A stretch of DNA of 64,000 bases from Cronobacter malonaticus LMG 23826 (lineage in GTDB: Bacteria; Pseudomonadota; Gammaproteobacteria; Enterobacterales; Enterobacteriaceae). Positions 29,122 through 37,131 of this stretch are shown one piece after another. The number at the start of each line of letters is the position of its first letter. Positions within the stretch are counted from its first letter, which is position 1. The position numbers and the translations under genes are program-made. Location: NCBI RefSeq assembly GCF_001277215.2, contig NZ_CP013940.1:4154001-4218000 (forward strand), given 5' to 3'. The notes under the pieces were generated by a model. That model ran no database searches. It was not told the DNA's origin and saw only the letters and a program-made list of their open reading frames with translations.

Positions 29122-30621
29122 ATGAGCAATCCTTCTCAACAGCAAGAGCTGCAGTCGCAGCAGGCGTTCAGCCAGGATGAATTCAGCGCGCTGCTCAGCA
29201 AAGAGTTTCGCCCGAAAACCGATCAGGCCCGTTCGGCCGTCGAAAACGCGGTAAAAACCCTGGCCCAGCAGGCGCTGGAAAACACCGTGACCTTCTCGAA
29301 CGACACCTACCGCACCATTCAGAACCTGATTGCCGGTATCGACGAGAAACTGTCTCAGCAGGTTAACCAGATTATTCACCACGAGGAATTCCAGAAGCTG
29401 GAAAGCGCCTGGCGTGGCCTGAACTATCTGGTCAACAACACGGAAACCGACGAGATGCTGAAAATCCGCTTTATGAGCATCTCCAAGCAGGAGCTGGGCC
29501 GCACCCTGAAACGCTTTAAGGGCGTGGGCTGGGACCAGAGCCCTATCTTCAAAAAAATCTACGAAGAAGAGTATGGCCAGTTCGGCGGCGAGCCGTTCGG
29601 CTGCCTGGTGGGCGACTACTACTTCGACCACAGCCCGCAGGATGTTGAACTGCTGAGCGAAATGGCACGCATTGGCGCGGCGGCGCACTGCCCGTTCATC
29701 ACCGGCACCGCGCCAAGCGTGATGCAGATGGAATCCTGGCAGGAGCTGGCGAATCCGCGCGACCTGACCAAAATCTTCCAGAACACCGAGTACGCTGCCT
29801 GGCGCAGCCTGCGCGAATCGGAAGATGCGCGCTATCTGGGCCTCGTCATGCCGCGCTTCCTGTCGCGTCTGCCTTACGGCATCCGCACCAACCCGGTGGA
29901 CAGCTTCGACTTCGAAGAAGAGACCGACGGCGCGAACCACAGCAACTACAACTGGGCCAACGCGGCCTACGCGATGGCGGCCAACATCAACCGTTCCTTT
30001 AAAGAGTACGGCTGGTGCACCTCCATTCGCGGCGTGGAATCGGGCGGCGCGGTAGAAAACCTGCCGTGTCACACCTTCCCGAGCGATGACGGCGGCGTGG
30101 ACATGAAGTGCCCGACCGAAATCGCCATCAGCGACCGTCGCGAAGCGGAGCTGGCGAAAAACGGCTTTATGCCGCTGATCCACCGCAAAAACTCCGACTT
30201 CGCCGCCTTTATCGGCGCGCAGTCGCTGCAAAAACCGGCGGAGTACCACGACCCGGATGCCACCGCGAACGCCCGTCTGGCAGCCCGCCTGCCATACCTG
30301 TTCGCCTGCTGCCGTTTCGCGCACTACCTGAAGTGCATCGTGCGCGACAAGATCGGTTCTTTCCGCGAGCGCGATGAAATGGAACGCTGGCTGAACGACT
30401 GGGTGATGAACTACGTGGACGGCGACCCGGCGAACTCCTCTCAGGAAACCAAATCCCGTAAGCCGCTGGCGGCAGCCGAGGTGCAGGTTCAGGAGATCGA
30501 GGACAACCCGGGCTACTATGCCGCCAAGTTCTTCCTGCGTCCGCACTACCAGCTGGAAGGCCTGACCGTTTCTCTGCGTCTGGTCTCCAAACTGCCGTCG
30601 CTGAAGAGCAACGAGGCGTAA
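29122..30621 (+). CDS. tssC: TssC, large sheath subunit
   Basis: The 499-residue protein matches TssC/VipB: ESAWRGLNYLVNNTETDE, PFGCLVGDYYFDHSPQDVEL, the CPFITGTAPS segment and the C-terminal YYAAKFFLRPHYQLEGL handshake strand region. It polymerises with TssB into the sheath that contracts to fire the Hcp tube and is disassembled by ClpV. A GC hairpin (30631-30649) follows the stop. Confidence 0.97.
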   Translation: MSNPSQQQELQSQQAFSQDEFSALLSKEFRPKTDQARSAVENAVKTLAQQALENTVTFSNDTYRTIQNLIAGIDEKLSQQVNQIIHHEEFQKLESAWRGLNYLVNNTETDEMLKIRFMSISKQELGRTLKRFKGVGWDQSPIFKKIYEEEYGQFGGEPFGCLVGDYYFDHSPQDVELLSEMARIGAAAHCPFITGTAPSVMQMESWQELANPRDLTKIFQNTEYAAWRSLRESEDARYLGLVMPRFLSRLPYGIRTNPVDSFDFEEETDGANHSNYNWANAAYAMAANINRSFKEYGWCTSIRGVESGGAVENLPCHTFPSDDGGVDMKCPTEIAISDRREAELAKNGFMPLIHRKNSDFAAFIGAQSLQKPAEYHDPDATANARLAARLPYLFACCRFAHYLKCIVRDKIGSFRERDEMERWLNDWVMNYVDGDPANSSQETKSRKPLAAAEVQVQEIEDNPGYYAAKFFLRPHYQLEGLTVSLRLVSKLPSLKSNEA

Positions 30622-30630
30622 TAAATAATA

Positions 30631-30649
30631 GCCGGGCCGCAGGCCCGGC
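30631..30649 (+). terminator. Perfect hairpin after tssC
   Basis: GCCGGGCC and GGCCCGGC form an 8-bp perfect stem around GCA, 9 nt after the tssC stop. It lacks a U-tract, so it more likely stabilises or attenuates than terminates; the next gene starts 18 nt later. Confidence 0.4.
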
Positions 30650-30667
30650 ACGTTCCAGGGACGGAAT

Positions 30668-31114
30668 ATGTCTTTAATTCAGAAAGTATTATTCCTCACC
30701 ACAGGTCTCACGGCGGTGCTCAGCATTCAGGCGCAGCCGCAGGAGCCTCCTGAGTTTTTTAAAGTCTTACCTTATCAACAGGTCTTTAAAGACATGGTAC
30801 TGGCTCGCTGTCTGGCGCAGGTTTCCACTGACGACAGCGCTTTTAGTACCGATGCAGGCTTCAGCGCTTATGCCTTAATGCAATGGATACCTTTAGACAT
30901 CGAAACGGGAAATGAAAAGGTCAATGCGCTCATCCTGAAATATCGCGATCGGCAAAATGGTTTTTCTCCGGAGGCATTAGCAGGACGTCCCATTAAGGGC
31001 GTTACGCTTAATTGTTTACGTCTTTATCACAGCCAGGCGCTGGAGCAGTTAAGTAAGGAAGTCCTTATTGGTGATTCGAGCCAGAGCTGGATGCAAGACA
31101 ATCCCTCCTGGTAG
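30668..31114 (+). CDS. Tai4-like secreted immunity protein (copy 1)
   Basis: The 148-residue protein has an N-terminal Sec-type signal (cleavage near SIQAQ). Its body is that of periplasmic Tai4/Rap2-type T6SS amidase immunity proteins: FKDMVLARCLAQV early and the signature C-x4-H-S (CLRLYHS) late, with a two-Cys pair likely disulfide-bonded. It shares this signature with the proteins at 32292 and 32681. Base composition is lower in GC than tssB/tssC. No Tae4-type amidase lies beside it, so it is either an orphan immunity gene or guards against another strain's effector. Confidence 0.65.
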   Translation: MSLIQKVLFLTTGLTAVLSIQAQPQEPPEFFKVLPYQQVFKDMVLARCLAQVSTDDSAFSTDAGFSAYALMQWIPLDIETGNEKVNALILKYRDRQNGFSPEALAGRPIKGVTLNCLRLYHSQALEQLSKEVLIGDSSQSWMQDNPSW

Positions 31115-31154
31115 AGCGAGCGAATATTTAAGGAAATAACGAATAAGGACATTC

Positions 31155-31556
31155 ATGAAACGTTCTGTTTTTGTTCTGGCATGCGTGCTGAGTGCAGTCA
31201 TGCTGAGTGCCCCGGCGCTGGCAGGAGTATGGGTTATCGACCCCGACGAGAGTCAGAAAAACCGTTTCGATCCAAACAGAGGCAATGTGACAGGCGAGCA
31301 ACTCTTAAACGCCTGGAACGACAGAACAGATAAAGAGGCCTCGCTACAGGCTCAGATCTATTTGCTGGGCCTGTTTGATTCGACGGAAGGAATGGGCTGG
31401 TGCAGAAGTAAATCCATTATGCCCTCCACCCTTCGCGAATGGACTTACGGGTATTTTGAAAAATTACCGCCCGAACGGCTTAAAGAGAAAGCCAGCGTCC
31501 TGATGCTTGAAGCCCTTAAACATTATTTCCCTTGTCACAATAAAGCTGACAAGTGA
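31155..31556 (+). CDS. Rap1a/Tai-like secreted immunity protein
   Basis: The 133-residue protein has a signal peptide (cleavage near APALA|G) and a compact domain with GNVTGEQLLNAWND, AQIYLLGLFD, GWC, and the end LMLEALKHYFPC. This order, with two conserved Cys, matches the Rap1a/Tai immunity family first known from Serratia against Ssp amidases. It belongs to a different immunity family from its neighbours. No effector gene is adjacent. The following 205-bp gap before hcp has a GCCTGAC/GTCAGGC hairpin at 31623-31650. Confidence 0.65.
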   Translation: MKRSVFVLACVLSAVMLSAPALAGVWVIDPDESQKNRFDPNRGNVTGEQLLNAWNDRTDKEASLQAQIYLLGLFDSTEGMGWCRSKSIMPSTLREWTYGYFEKLPPERLKEKASVLMLEALKHYFPCHNKADK

Positions 31557-31761
31557 GATCGTTATATCAGCACTAATAAATCACCTATTTTAGCGGCTCG
31601 CGTTGGGCGGGCTGCTGAGATCGCCTGACGGAATAAACATACTGTCAGGCTGAGAGGCAGAGGTAAAATATGGATGGTTTTATTCAGCCCCATGCTTTCC
31701 TGTTTGCCATATTAAGCGCTTTTTCGAAAGCAATAATCGTCATTAACGAAGAGTAAATATT

Positions 31762-32244
31762 ATGGCTATTGATATGTTCCTGAAAGTAGACGGTGTAACC
31801 GGCGAATCTAAAGATTCCAACCACACCGGCTGGACCGACATCACCTCTTTTTCCTGGGGCGCATCCCAGCCGGGTAATATGAGCGTGGGCGGCGGCGGCG
31901 GTGCCGGTAAAGTGAATTTCAACGATCTGCACGTTAACGCGCTGATCGACAAATCCACCACCGCTATCCTGAAGCACTGCTCCAGCGGTAAGCACCTGAC
32001 CAAAGTTGAGCTGTCTGTCTGCAAAGCGGGCGGCCAGCAGGTGGAATACACCCGTATCACTCTGGAAGATGTGCTGGTGACCTCCGTTCAGTACACCGGT
32101 GCTGACAACGGCGACACCGTTGGCGTTACTTATGCATTCCAGGCTGCGAAAGTGAAACAGCAGTACTGGGAGCAGACGGCGACCGGCGGTAAAGGCGCAG
32201 AAACCAGCGCTGGCTGGAACATCAAAGAAAACAAAGAAGCGTAA
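31762..32244 (+). CDS. hcp: Hcp (TssD), T6SS inner tube protein
   Basis: The 160-residue protein begins MAIDMFLKVDGVTGESKD and contains HTGWTDITSFSWGASQPG, standard Hcp motifs. It forms hexameric rings that stack into the expelled tube and chaperone small effectors. It sits alone between a 205-bp leader and a strong hairpin, so it can be transcribed as a short abundant message. It is flanked on both sides by immunity-like genes. Confidence 0.97.
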   Translation: MAIDMFLKVDGVTGESKDSNHTGWTDITSFSWGASQPGNMSVGGGGGAGKVNFNDLHVNALIDKSTTAILKHCSSGKHLTKVELSVCKAGGQQVEYTRITLEDVLVTSVQYTGADNGDTVGVTYAFQAAKVKQQYWEQTATGGKGAETSAGWNIKENKEA

Positions 32245-32248
32245 TCGT

Positions 32249-32270
32249 AGTGAGCCCGCAAGGGCTCACT
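32249..32270 (+). terminator. Strong hairpin after hcp
   Basis: AGTGAGCCC and GGGCTCACT form a 9-bp perfect stem around the stable loop GCAA, 4 nt after the hcp stop, followed by TTTACCCTTT. It probably terminates part of the transcripts or protects the hcp mRNA 3' end. Confidence 0.7.
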
Positions 32271-32291
32271 TTACCCTTTCAGGGATCAGGG

Positions 32292-32660
32292 ATGGTGAAG
32301 CAGTTCTGCGTGGCATTTATTTTTACAGGGTTGTTCGCGTCGCAGGCGTTAGCCCGCACCACAACTTACAGCCCGGAAGAGTATCTAAGAAATTACGCCC
32401 TGAGCACCTGTATTGCGCAGGGCTATCAGTCTGAAGAAGTAAAAAACGACGCGGCGGCCGCAGCGAGAGGCTATCTGGAGTTTGGCGACTATTCGCTTGA
32501 GGCGCATACGGCGGTCATTGAGCTAGGTAAAACGTTTCTTGCGAAAACGTATGGCAGCCAGTCGGGTGAGCCGATGACGCTCGCGAAATGCATCGATTTC
32601 GTACACAGCCCGGCGCTTGCAGCGCTCATCCAGCGTTATAAAAATCAGCCAGACCGCTAA
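32292..32660 (+). CDS. Tai4-like secreted immunity protein (copy 2)
   Basis: The 122-residue protein has a signal peptide ending SQALA|R, and the Tai4-family body YLRNYALSTCIAQGYQSEEV, AAAAARGYLEFGDYS and CIDFVHS (the C-x4-H-S signature). ATG 32292 follows AGGG by 7 nt; the open frame extends upstream into the hcp terminator without a signal. It is expected in the periplasm, where Tai4 dimers block Tae4 DL-endopeptidase amidases. No cognate amidase is present in the window. Confidence 0.75.
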   Translation: MVKQFCVAFIFTGLFASQALARTTTYSPEEYLRNYALSTCIAQGYQSEEVKNDAAAAARGYLEFGDYSLEAHTAVIELGKTFLAKTYGSQSGEPMTLAKCIDFVHSPALAALIQRYKNQPDR

Positions 32661-32680
32661 GCGGGCGGTGAGAAAAATTC

Positions 32681-33064
32681 ATGAAGTTAAAAACACGTAT
32701 CGCCGCTTTCACAGTTTTGACGGTTTCTTTCCACGCGGCACTGGCGCAGCCGCTGGCATCCATCAGCGAATTTACGCAGCCGCAGATTTTTACCGAGTGG
32801 GTACAGAACCGCTGCATGGGCCATATCGTCGACAGCGCCGCGCTGAAAGAAGACGCCAACGCCAGCGCCGCCGCCTGGCTGGAGGCGAGCGAATTGCCGG
32901 TCGAGGCATTTAATGAAGCGGATACGATCATTACGCAGGCGCTGAAAACGCCTGTGGGCGGCACAGCGAAAAGCGATTACCGGGTGCTGAAATGTTCGTT
33001 GATTGCGCACAGCCCGGAAATGACGGCGCTGTATCAGCAATTCGCGGCCCGGAAGGCGCAGTGA
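32681..33064 (+). CDS. Tai4-like secreted immunity protein (copy 3)
   Basis: The 127-residue protein has a signal peptide (cleavage near AALAQ) and the divergent Tai4-like layout FTEWVQNRCMGHIV, ASAAAWLEASEL and CSLIAHS with the C-x4-H-S signature. It lies 20 nt after copy 2, so the two are cotranscribed. The sequence differs strongly from the other two copies, which suggests different target effectors rather than recent duplication. A REP-type hairpin follows. Confidence 0.65.
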   Translation: MKLKTRIAAFTVLTVSFHAALAQPLASISEFTQPQIFTEWVQNRCMGHIVDSAALKEDANASAAAWLEASELPVEAFNEADTIITQALKTPVGGTAKSDYRVLKCSLIAHSPEMTALYQQFAARKAQ

Positions 33065-33069
33065 GAAAA

Positions 33070-33098
33070 GGCGGGTGCGCTTCGCTTACCCGCCCTAC
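33070..33098. repeat. REP-like palindrome
   Basis: GGCGGGT-GCGCTTCGCTT-ACCCGCC followed by CTAC is a common enterobacterial REP form. It stands in the 296-bp gap between the immunity genes and fha. Nearer to fha a second stem forms between AAACGTCG (about 33295) and CGACGTTT (about 33322). No gene is seen in the gap. Confidence 0.7.
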
Positions 33099-33360
33099 GT
33101 TTCAGCCTTTGCGGCAAAAGATAAAACATGTCCCACAGCCAGGCGCGACAGCGACTATGTTTATGCGCAGCGATGATGTTAATGGCGCTGATATACGTAT
33201 TATCAATAGAATAACCCCGTCCGGTTGTGAGGCGCGAGGCTTAACGACAGGCAGTCACGGGCAGCGCGCAGGCGCGGCTCTGTTCCTTAGCACGCAAACG
33301 TCGGGCGTCTGATAAGACCCGCGACGTTTGAGCGCTAATAACCCCAGGCAGGAATACGCT

Positions 33361-35292
33361 ATGCGATTCACGATTACTACCAACAAGCCCGGCCACCAGC
33401 CTCCTCAGAGCAGCTGTGACTTCTACCCGCCGGGCGGCACGATTGGCCGTGGTACGGATAACAATCTGGTACTGCCGGATAACGAAAGAACGATTTCCCG
33501 CCTGCAGGCGATTGTCCATATCTCCGCGGACGGCGAGTGCCGCATTACCAACCGCGGCAACGTCACCCGCGTGGTGCTGAATGATATTCCGCTGGAGCGC
33601 GGCCGCCAGGTGGAGTTACAGGACGGCGACGTGCTCGGCATTGACGATTACCGCATCCAGGTGAGCGATCTGGCGCTGAACGCGCAGCCGGTTATCGCGA
33701 TGGCCGCGCCGAAACCGAACGTCGCGCCGCAGCAGCCTCAGGCGCCGCAGCCTGCGAAACCGCAGCAGCCGCCGAAAGCCGACGCGCAGGACAACGCGCC
33801 GACGGCGGTGCCGACCGAAATCTGGGACAGCCTGATGCAGGAGTTTTCTATCTCCGACAGCATCAGCCAGGGCCAGAGCCAGAGCGCGCGCCCGAAAACG
33901 CCGGAAGCGCAGCCTTTTAACCCGTTCAACGCCCCGAAAGAGGCGGATCGCAACCCGGAAGATCCGCTGGCGCACTTCCAGAGCGGCGGCAACGAGCCGC
34001 TGTTCGGCAATGAAAGCGTCAACCCGGACAGCCTGTTCAAAGATGACACGCCGTTCGATAAAGACAGCATTTTCAACGATGTGACGCCAACCACGCTGGT
34101 GCCGCCGTCTGATAACCGTCAGGCCGCGAAACCGCAGGCGCCGCATAAAGAGAATGAAGAAGAGCTCGATCCGCTGGCGCTGTTTGGCGGCGTGGGCTCC
34201 ACGCCTGCGCAGAGCCGCAGCGACGATCCGCTTGGCCTGATGATGGGCGGCGCTGTGCCGCTGACGCCGCCGGATGAGCTTAACGCAGGCGCTGCGCCAT
34301 TAACGCCGCCGCCCGCCGCGAAGCAGGACGCTGAGCCGGTTAAACCAGCAATTTCTCCCGAAAAACCACAGCCGGAAAAACCGCAGCCGGAGATGACGAC
34401 CTCGCCGCTCGCGCCAAACGCGGACGACTCAATCGATCTGGCGTCGCTCGCCGGTTCGCCGCTGTTCCCGGAAGAAGTGCCGGAAGAGCCGGTGACGCGC
34501 GTGGAAGTTCAGCCGACGCCGCCGGAAGTCCAGGATTACGCGGGTATTACGCTGCCGACGCCGCAGGCGGTGGTGCGCAGCACCGCGCAGACGCCAAAAG
34601 GCCGCCTGCGCATCGACCCGGTGCAGTCGCCAACCAGCCAGGGCGGCACGCCAACGGCGTCTAACGGCGACGTGCTGAACGGCGAGCTGCTGGAAGCCTT
34701 GCTGGAAGGCATGGGTCTTGGCGAGCTGCAACCGACGCCGCAGTTTGACCGCGACAATATGCGCCAGCTCGGCCAGATGCTCAGCATGTTCTCGCAGGGC
34801 ACCGTGGCGCTGCTCTCCTCGCGCTCGATTCTCAAGCGCGGCGTGAAAGCCGATATGACGATGGTACTGGACGACGCCAACAACCCGTTCAAGCTGCTGC
34901 CGTCAGGCAAAACCGTGCTGATGCAGATGTTCGGCACCCGTATGCCGGGCTTTATGCCGCCGAAAAAATCGGTGCGCGACGCGCTTATCGATCTTCAGGC
35001 GCACCAGCTTGGGATGATCGCCGGTATCCGCGCCATCATCGCCGCCATGCTGCAATCCTTTAATCCGGAGCAGCTCGAAGAAGAGGCGAAGCGCGACGGC
35101 GCTATCTCGCGCCTGGCGCTGCCGGCGAGCCGCAAAGCCGCGCTGTGGGATTACTTTGTGCGTCATTACAGCGATACCGCGGGTGAGATCGAGGACGATT
35201 TCCATACTCTGTTCGGCGAAGCCTTCCTGCACGCTTATGACATGGAAGTGAATCAGTACAAAGACTCACAAAGCGGATCGGAAGAAGAATGA
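33361..35292 (+). CDS. fha: Fha, T6SS forkhead-associated scaffold protein
   Basis: The 643-residue cytoplasmic protein has an N-terminal FHA domain (about 1-105), a long Pro/Ala/Glu-rich low-complexity linker (about 115-445) and a C-terminal T6SS-FHA domain (about 455-640). Fha proteins bind phospho-threonine generated by PpkA and promote assembly. The FHA core keeps GRGTDNNLVL and SR, but the usual SRxH is SRLQ and the S-x-NG loop is not evident, so phospho-peptide recognition may be altered. ATG 33361 follows AGGA. It overlaps pppA by 4 nt. Confidence 0.9.
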   Translation: MRFTITTNKPGHQPPQSSCDFYPPGGTIGRGTDNNLVLPDNERTISRLQAIVHISADGECRITNRGNVTRVVLNDIPLERGRQVELQDGDVLGIDDYRIQVSDLALNAQPVIAMAAPKPNVAPQQPQAPQPAKPQQPPKADAQDNAPTAVPTEIWDSLMQEFSISDSISQGQSQSARPKTPEAQPFNPFNAPKEADRNPEDPLAHFQSGGNEPLFGNESVNPDSLFKDDTPFDKDSIFNDVTPTTLVPPSDNRQAAKPQAPHKENEEELDPLALFGGVGSTPAQSRSDDPLGLMMGGAVPLTPPDELNAGAAPLTPPPAAKQDAEPVKPAISPEKPQPEKPQPEMTTSPLAPNADDSIDLASLAGSPLFPEEVPEEPVTRVEVQPTPPEVQDYAGITLPTPQAVVRSTAQTPKGRLRIDPVQSPTSQGGTPTASNGDVLNGELLEALLEGMGLGELQPTPQFDRDNMRQLGQMLSMFSQGTVALLSSRSILKRGVKADMTMVLDDANNPFKLLPSGKTVLMQMFGTRMPGFMPPKKSVRDALIDLQAHQLGMIAGIRAIIAAMLQSFNPEQLEEEAKRDGAISRLALPASRKAALWDYFVRHYSDTAGEIEDDFHTLFGEAFLHAYDMEVNQYKDSQSGSEEE

Positions 35293-36083
35293 ATATCAGC
35301 ACGGCCTCACTCTCCAGACAGGGCGAGCGCGCCAGCAACCAGGATCAGACCGGAGAGACCATCGGCGAACGCTCCGCCTGCTTCGTGGTGTGCGACGGGA
35401 TCGCCGGCCTGCCGGGTGGCGACGTCGCCGCGGCGCTCGCGCGCAATGCCATTCTTTCGCGCTTTGACGGGGAAAAGCATCTCAACGCGCAATACATCCG
35501 CGAGTATGTGAATCAGGCGAACCACGCTATCCGCGCCGAGCAAAAGGCGGTGCAGGATTATCACCGCATGGGCACGACGCTGGTGAGCCTGTTTATCGAC
35601 CGCGATTATCACCTGGCGTACTGGGCGCACGCGGGCGACAGCCGCCTGTATCTCTTTCGCCGCGGCTGGCTCTATCACGTGACGACCGATCACAGCCTGG
35701 TGCAGCAGATGAAAGACGCCGGGCATCAGACCGACGGCGTGAACAGCAACCTGCTCTATTTCGCGCTCGGCATGGGCGATGAAGGCCGCGAGGCGAGCTA
35801 CAGTGATGTCGTACCGATTGAAGACGGCGACGCGTTTTTGCTCTGCACCGACGGCTTCTGGCACGGCGTAAGCGAAGAGCAGATGAAAAAATCCCTTCAT
35901 ATGGTGAATACCCCAGATGAATGGCTCACTTTGATGAATCAAATACTGTTGAAAAATGGTGAGCAGGGGCATGATAAGCAGGATAACTACAGCGCCGTAG
36001 CGGTCTGGGTGGGATCGCCCCAGGATACGACGCTGCTGCATACGCTCTCTGACGCGGCGCAGTTTTTCCCCCTTCGAGATTAA
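35289..36083 (+). CDS. pppA: PppA, PP2C-type phosphatase of the T6SS switch
   Basis: The 264-residue PPM/PP2C Ser/Thr phosphatase keeps its metal ligands and motifs: ASNQDQTGE, VVCDGIAGLPGG, WAHAGDSRLYLFR, LLCTDGFWHGV and DNYSAV. It reverses PpkA phosphorylation and turns secretion off. It is translationally coupled to fha through a 4-nt overlap. Confidence 0.92.
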   Translation: MNISTASLSRQGERASNQDQTGETIGERSACFVVCDGIAGLPGGDVAAALARNAILSRFDGEKHLNAQYIREYVNQANHAIRAEQKAVQDYHRMGTTLVSLFIDRDYHLAYWAHAGDSRLYLFRRGWLYHVTTDHSLVQQMKDAGHQTDGVNSNLLYFALGMGDEGREASYSDVVPIEDGDAFLLCTDGFWHGVSEEQMKKSLHMVNTPDEWLTLMNQILLKNGEQGHDKQDNYSAVAVWVGSPQDTTLLHTLSDAAQFFPLRD

Positions 36084-36101
36084 AGGCTAACAAGGACTTT
36101 T

Positions 36102-37106
36102 ATGAAACTTTGGCTTCCGGGTCTGGCTCTGCTTGCGGCGTCATCCAGCGTCTGGGCAGATAATTACCGTATCGTTCAGTCAAATACCCTGAAACTGGAT
36201 GTCTGGGTAGACAACATTAAAGACAACACGCCGCAAAGCTGGTGCGGCCCTGAGCTGCCGCTGCGCATCGTCTCCAGCGGCGACAAAACGCCGAAGGTGC
36301 TGGATAACTTTATGCCGCGTCTCGGCTCGCTGCTGGAAAGCCAGTGTAGCAAGCTGAAAACCGTGCGCTGGCAATTGAACGACGCCCAGGGCAAAGCGCT
36401 GGCGAACGGCACCGCCACCAAAAGCGGCGACTGGAACCCGGTAGTGACGCCTGCCGCCGCGCCGGAACAGACCACGACCGACACGACCGCCGCCGCGACG
36501 CAGACCACCGTCGATACGCTGCCGCAGGGTCGCCCGGAAGATCTCTCACCGCCTGCTGACCGCACGCCGTGGCTCGAATTTAACCTTCAGGACGGCTGCC
36601 ACCTGCGCACCTTCTGGAAAGGCGGCGCGGACGCCAAAGCGCTGTTTATTCCGGCGAAAGACGACGGCATCTGTGAAAAAGGCGGCTGGCTCAATGGCCG
36701 CAGCGAAGTGATTCAGAAGGGCGCGACCGGCGATCAGAAAATCGCGGTGACCTTTGTCCATGGCTTCCCGATTATGGGCATTAACGCGGGTGTTGACGCC
36801 GACCGTCTGCTTATCACCAGCGTCAACAACGAACGCATGGTGGTCAGCGATGGCCGCTCCGCCCAGAGCTGGATGATCCTGCCGTATAACCGCGAGCAGA
36901 ACGTCTGGCAGGCGCAGGGCACGGTAGCGGTTGAAATCTCCCGCGAGCAAGCCAGCGACGAGGCGCGTCTGCGCACGCGCTTAGACGAAGTCCGCAAAGT
37001 CTGGTCCAGCTATGTCGCGCCGGGCACGACGCTCAATATTCTGTTGGTCGAAGCGCTGCATCCGCAACTGCGCGACCCCGCGGCGGGCGCTTACCGCGCG
37101 CTGTAA
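36102..37106 (+). CDS. Secreted T6SS-cluster protein of unknown function
   Basis: The 334-residue protein has a signal peptide (LLAASSSVWA|D) and no later membrane helix, so it should be periplasmic. Two parts are visible: an N-terminal ~100-residue domain with paired Cys (QSWCGPELPLRI and LLESQCSKL), a Thr/Ala-rich linker (about 115-140), and a C-terminal ~190-residue domain with another Cys pair (DGCHLRTFWKGG and DGICEKGGWLNG). I do not recognise the family. Its position between pppA and tagJ suggests a role in regulation or envelope sensing for the machine. Confidence 0.7.
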   Translation: MKLWLPGLALLAASSSVWADNYRIVQSNTLKLDVWVDNIKDNTPQSWCGPELPLRIVSSGDKTPKVLDNFMPRLGSLLESQCSKLKTVRWQLNDAQGKALANGTATKSGDWNPVVTPAAAPEQTTTDTTAAATQTTVDTLPQGRPEDLSPPADRTPWLEFNLQDGCHLRTFWKGGADAKALFIPAKDDGICEKGGWLNGRSEVIQKGATGDQKIAVTFVHGFPIMGINAGVDADRLLITSVNNERMVVSDGRSAQSWMILPYNREQNVWQAQGTVAVEISREQASDEARLRTRLDEVRKVWSSYVAPGTTLNILLVEALHPQLRDPAAGAYRAL

Positions 37107-37131
37107 TGACCGTTAAACGCCAGGAGCCGTT

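Noticed and set aside
28531..30651. 706-codon open frame on the minus strand across tssB/tssC
   Set aside because: It is the antisense shadow of two highly conserved GC-rich genes; its product has no recognisable motif and no ribosome site.
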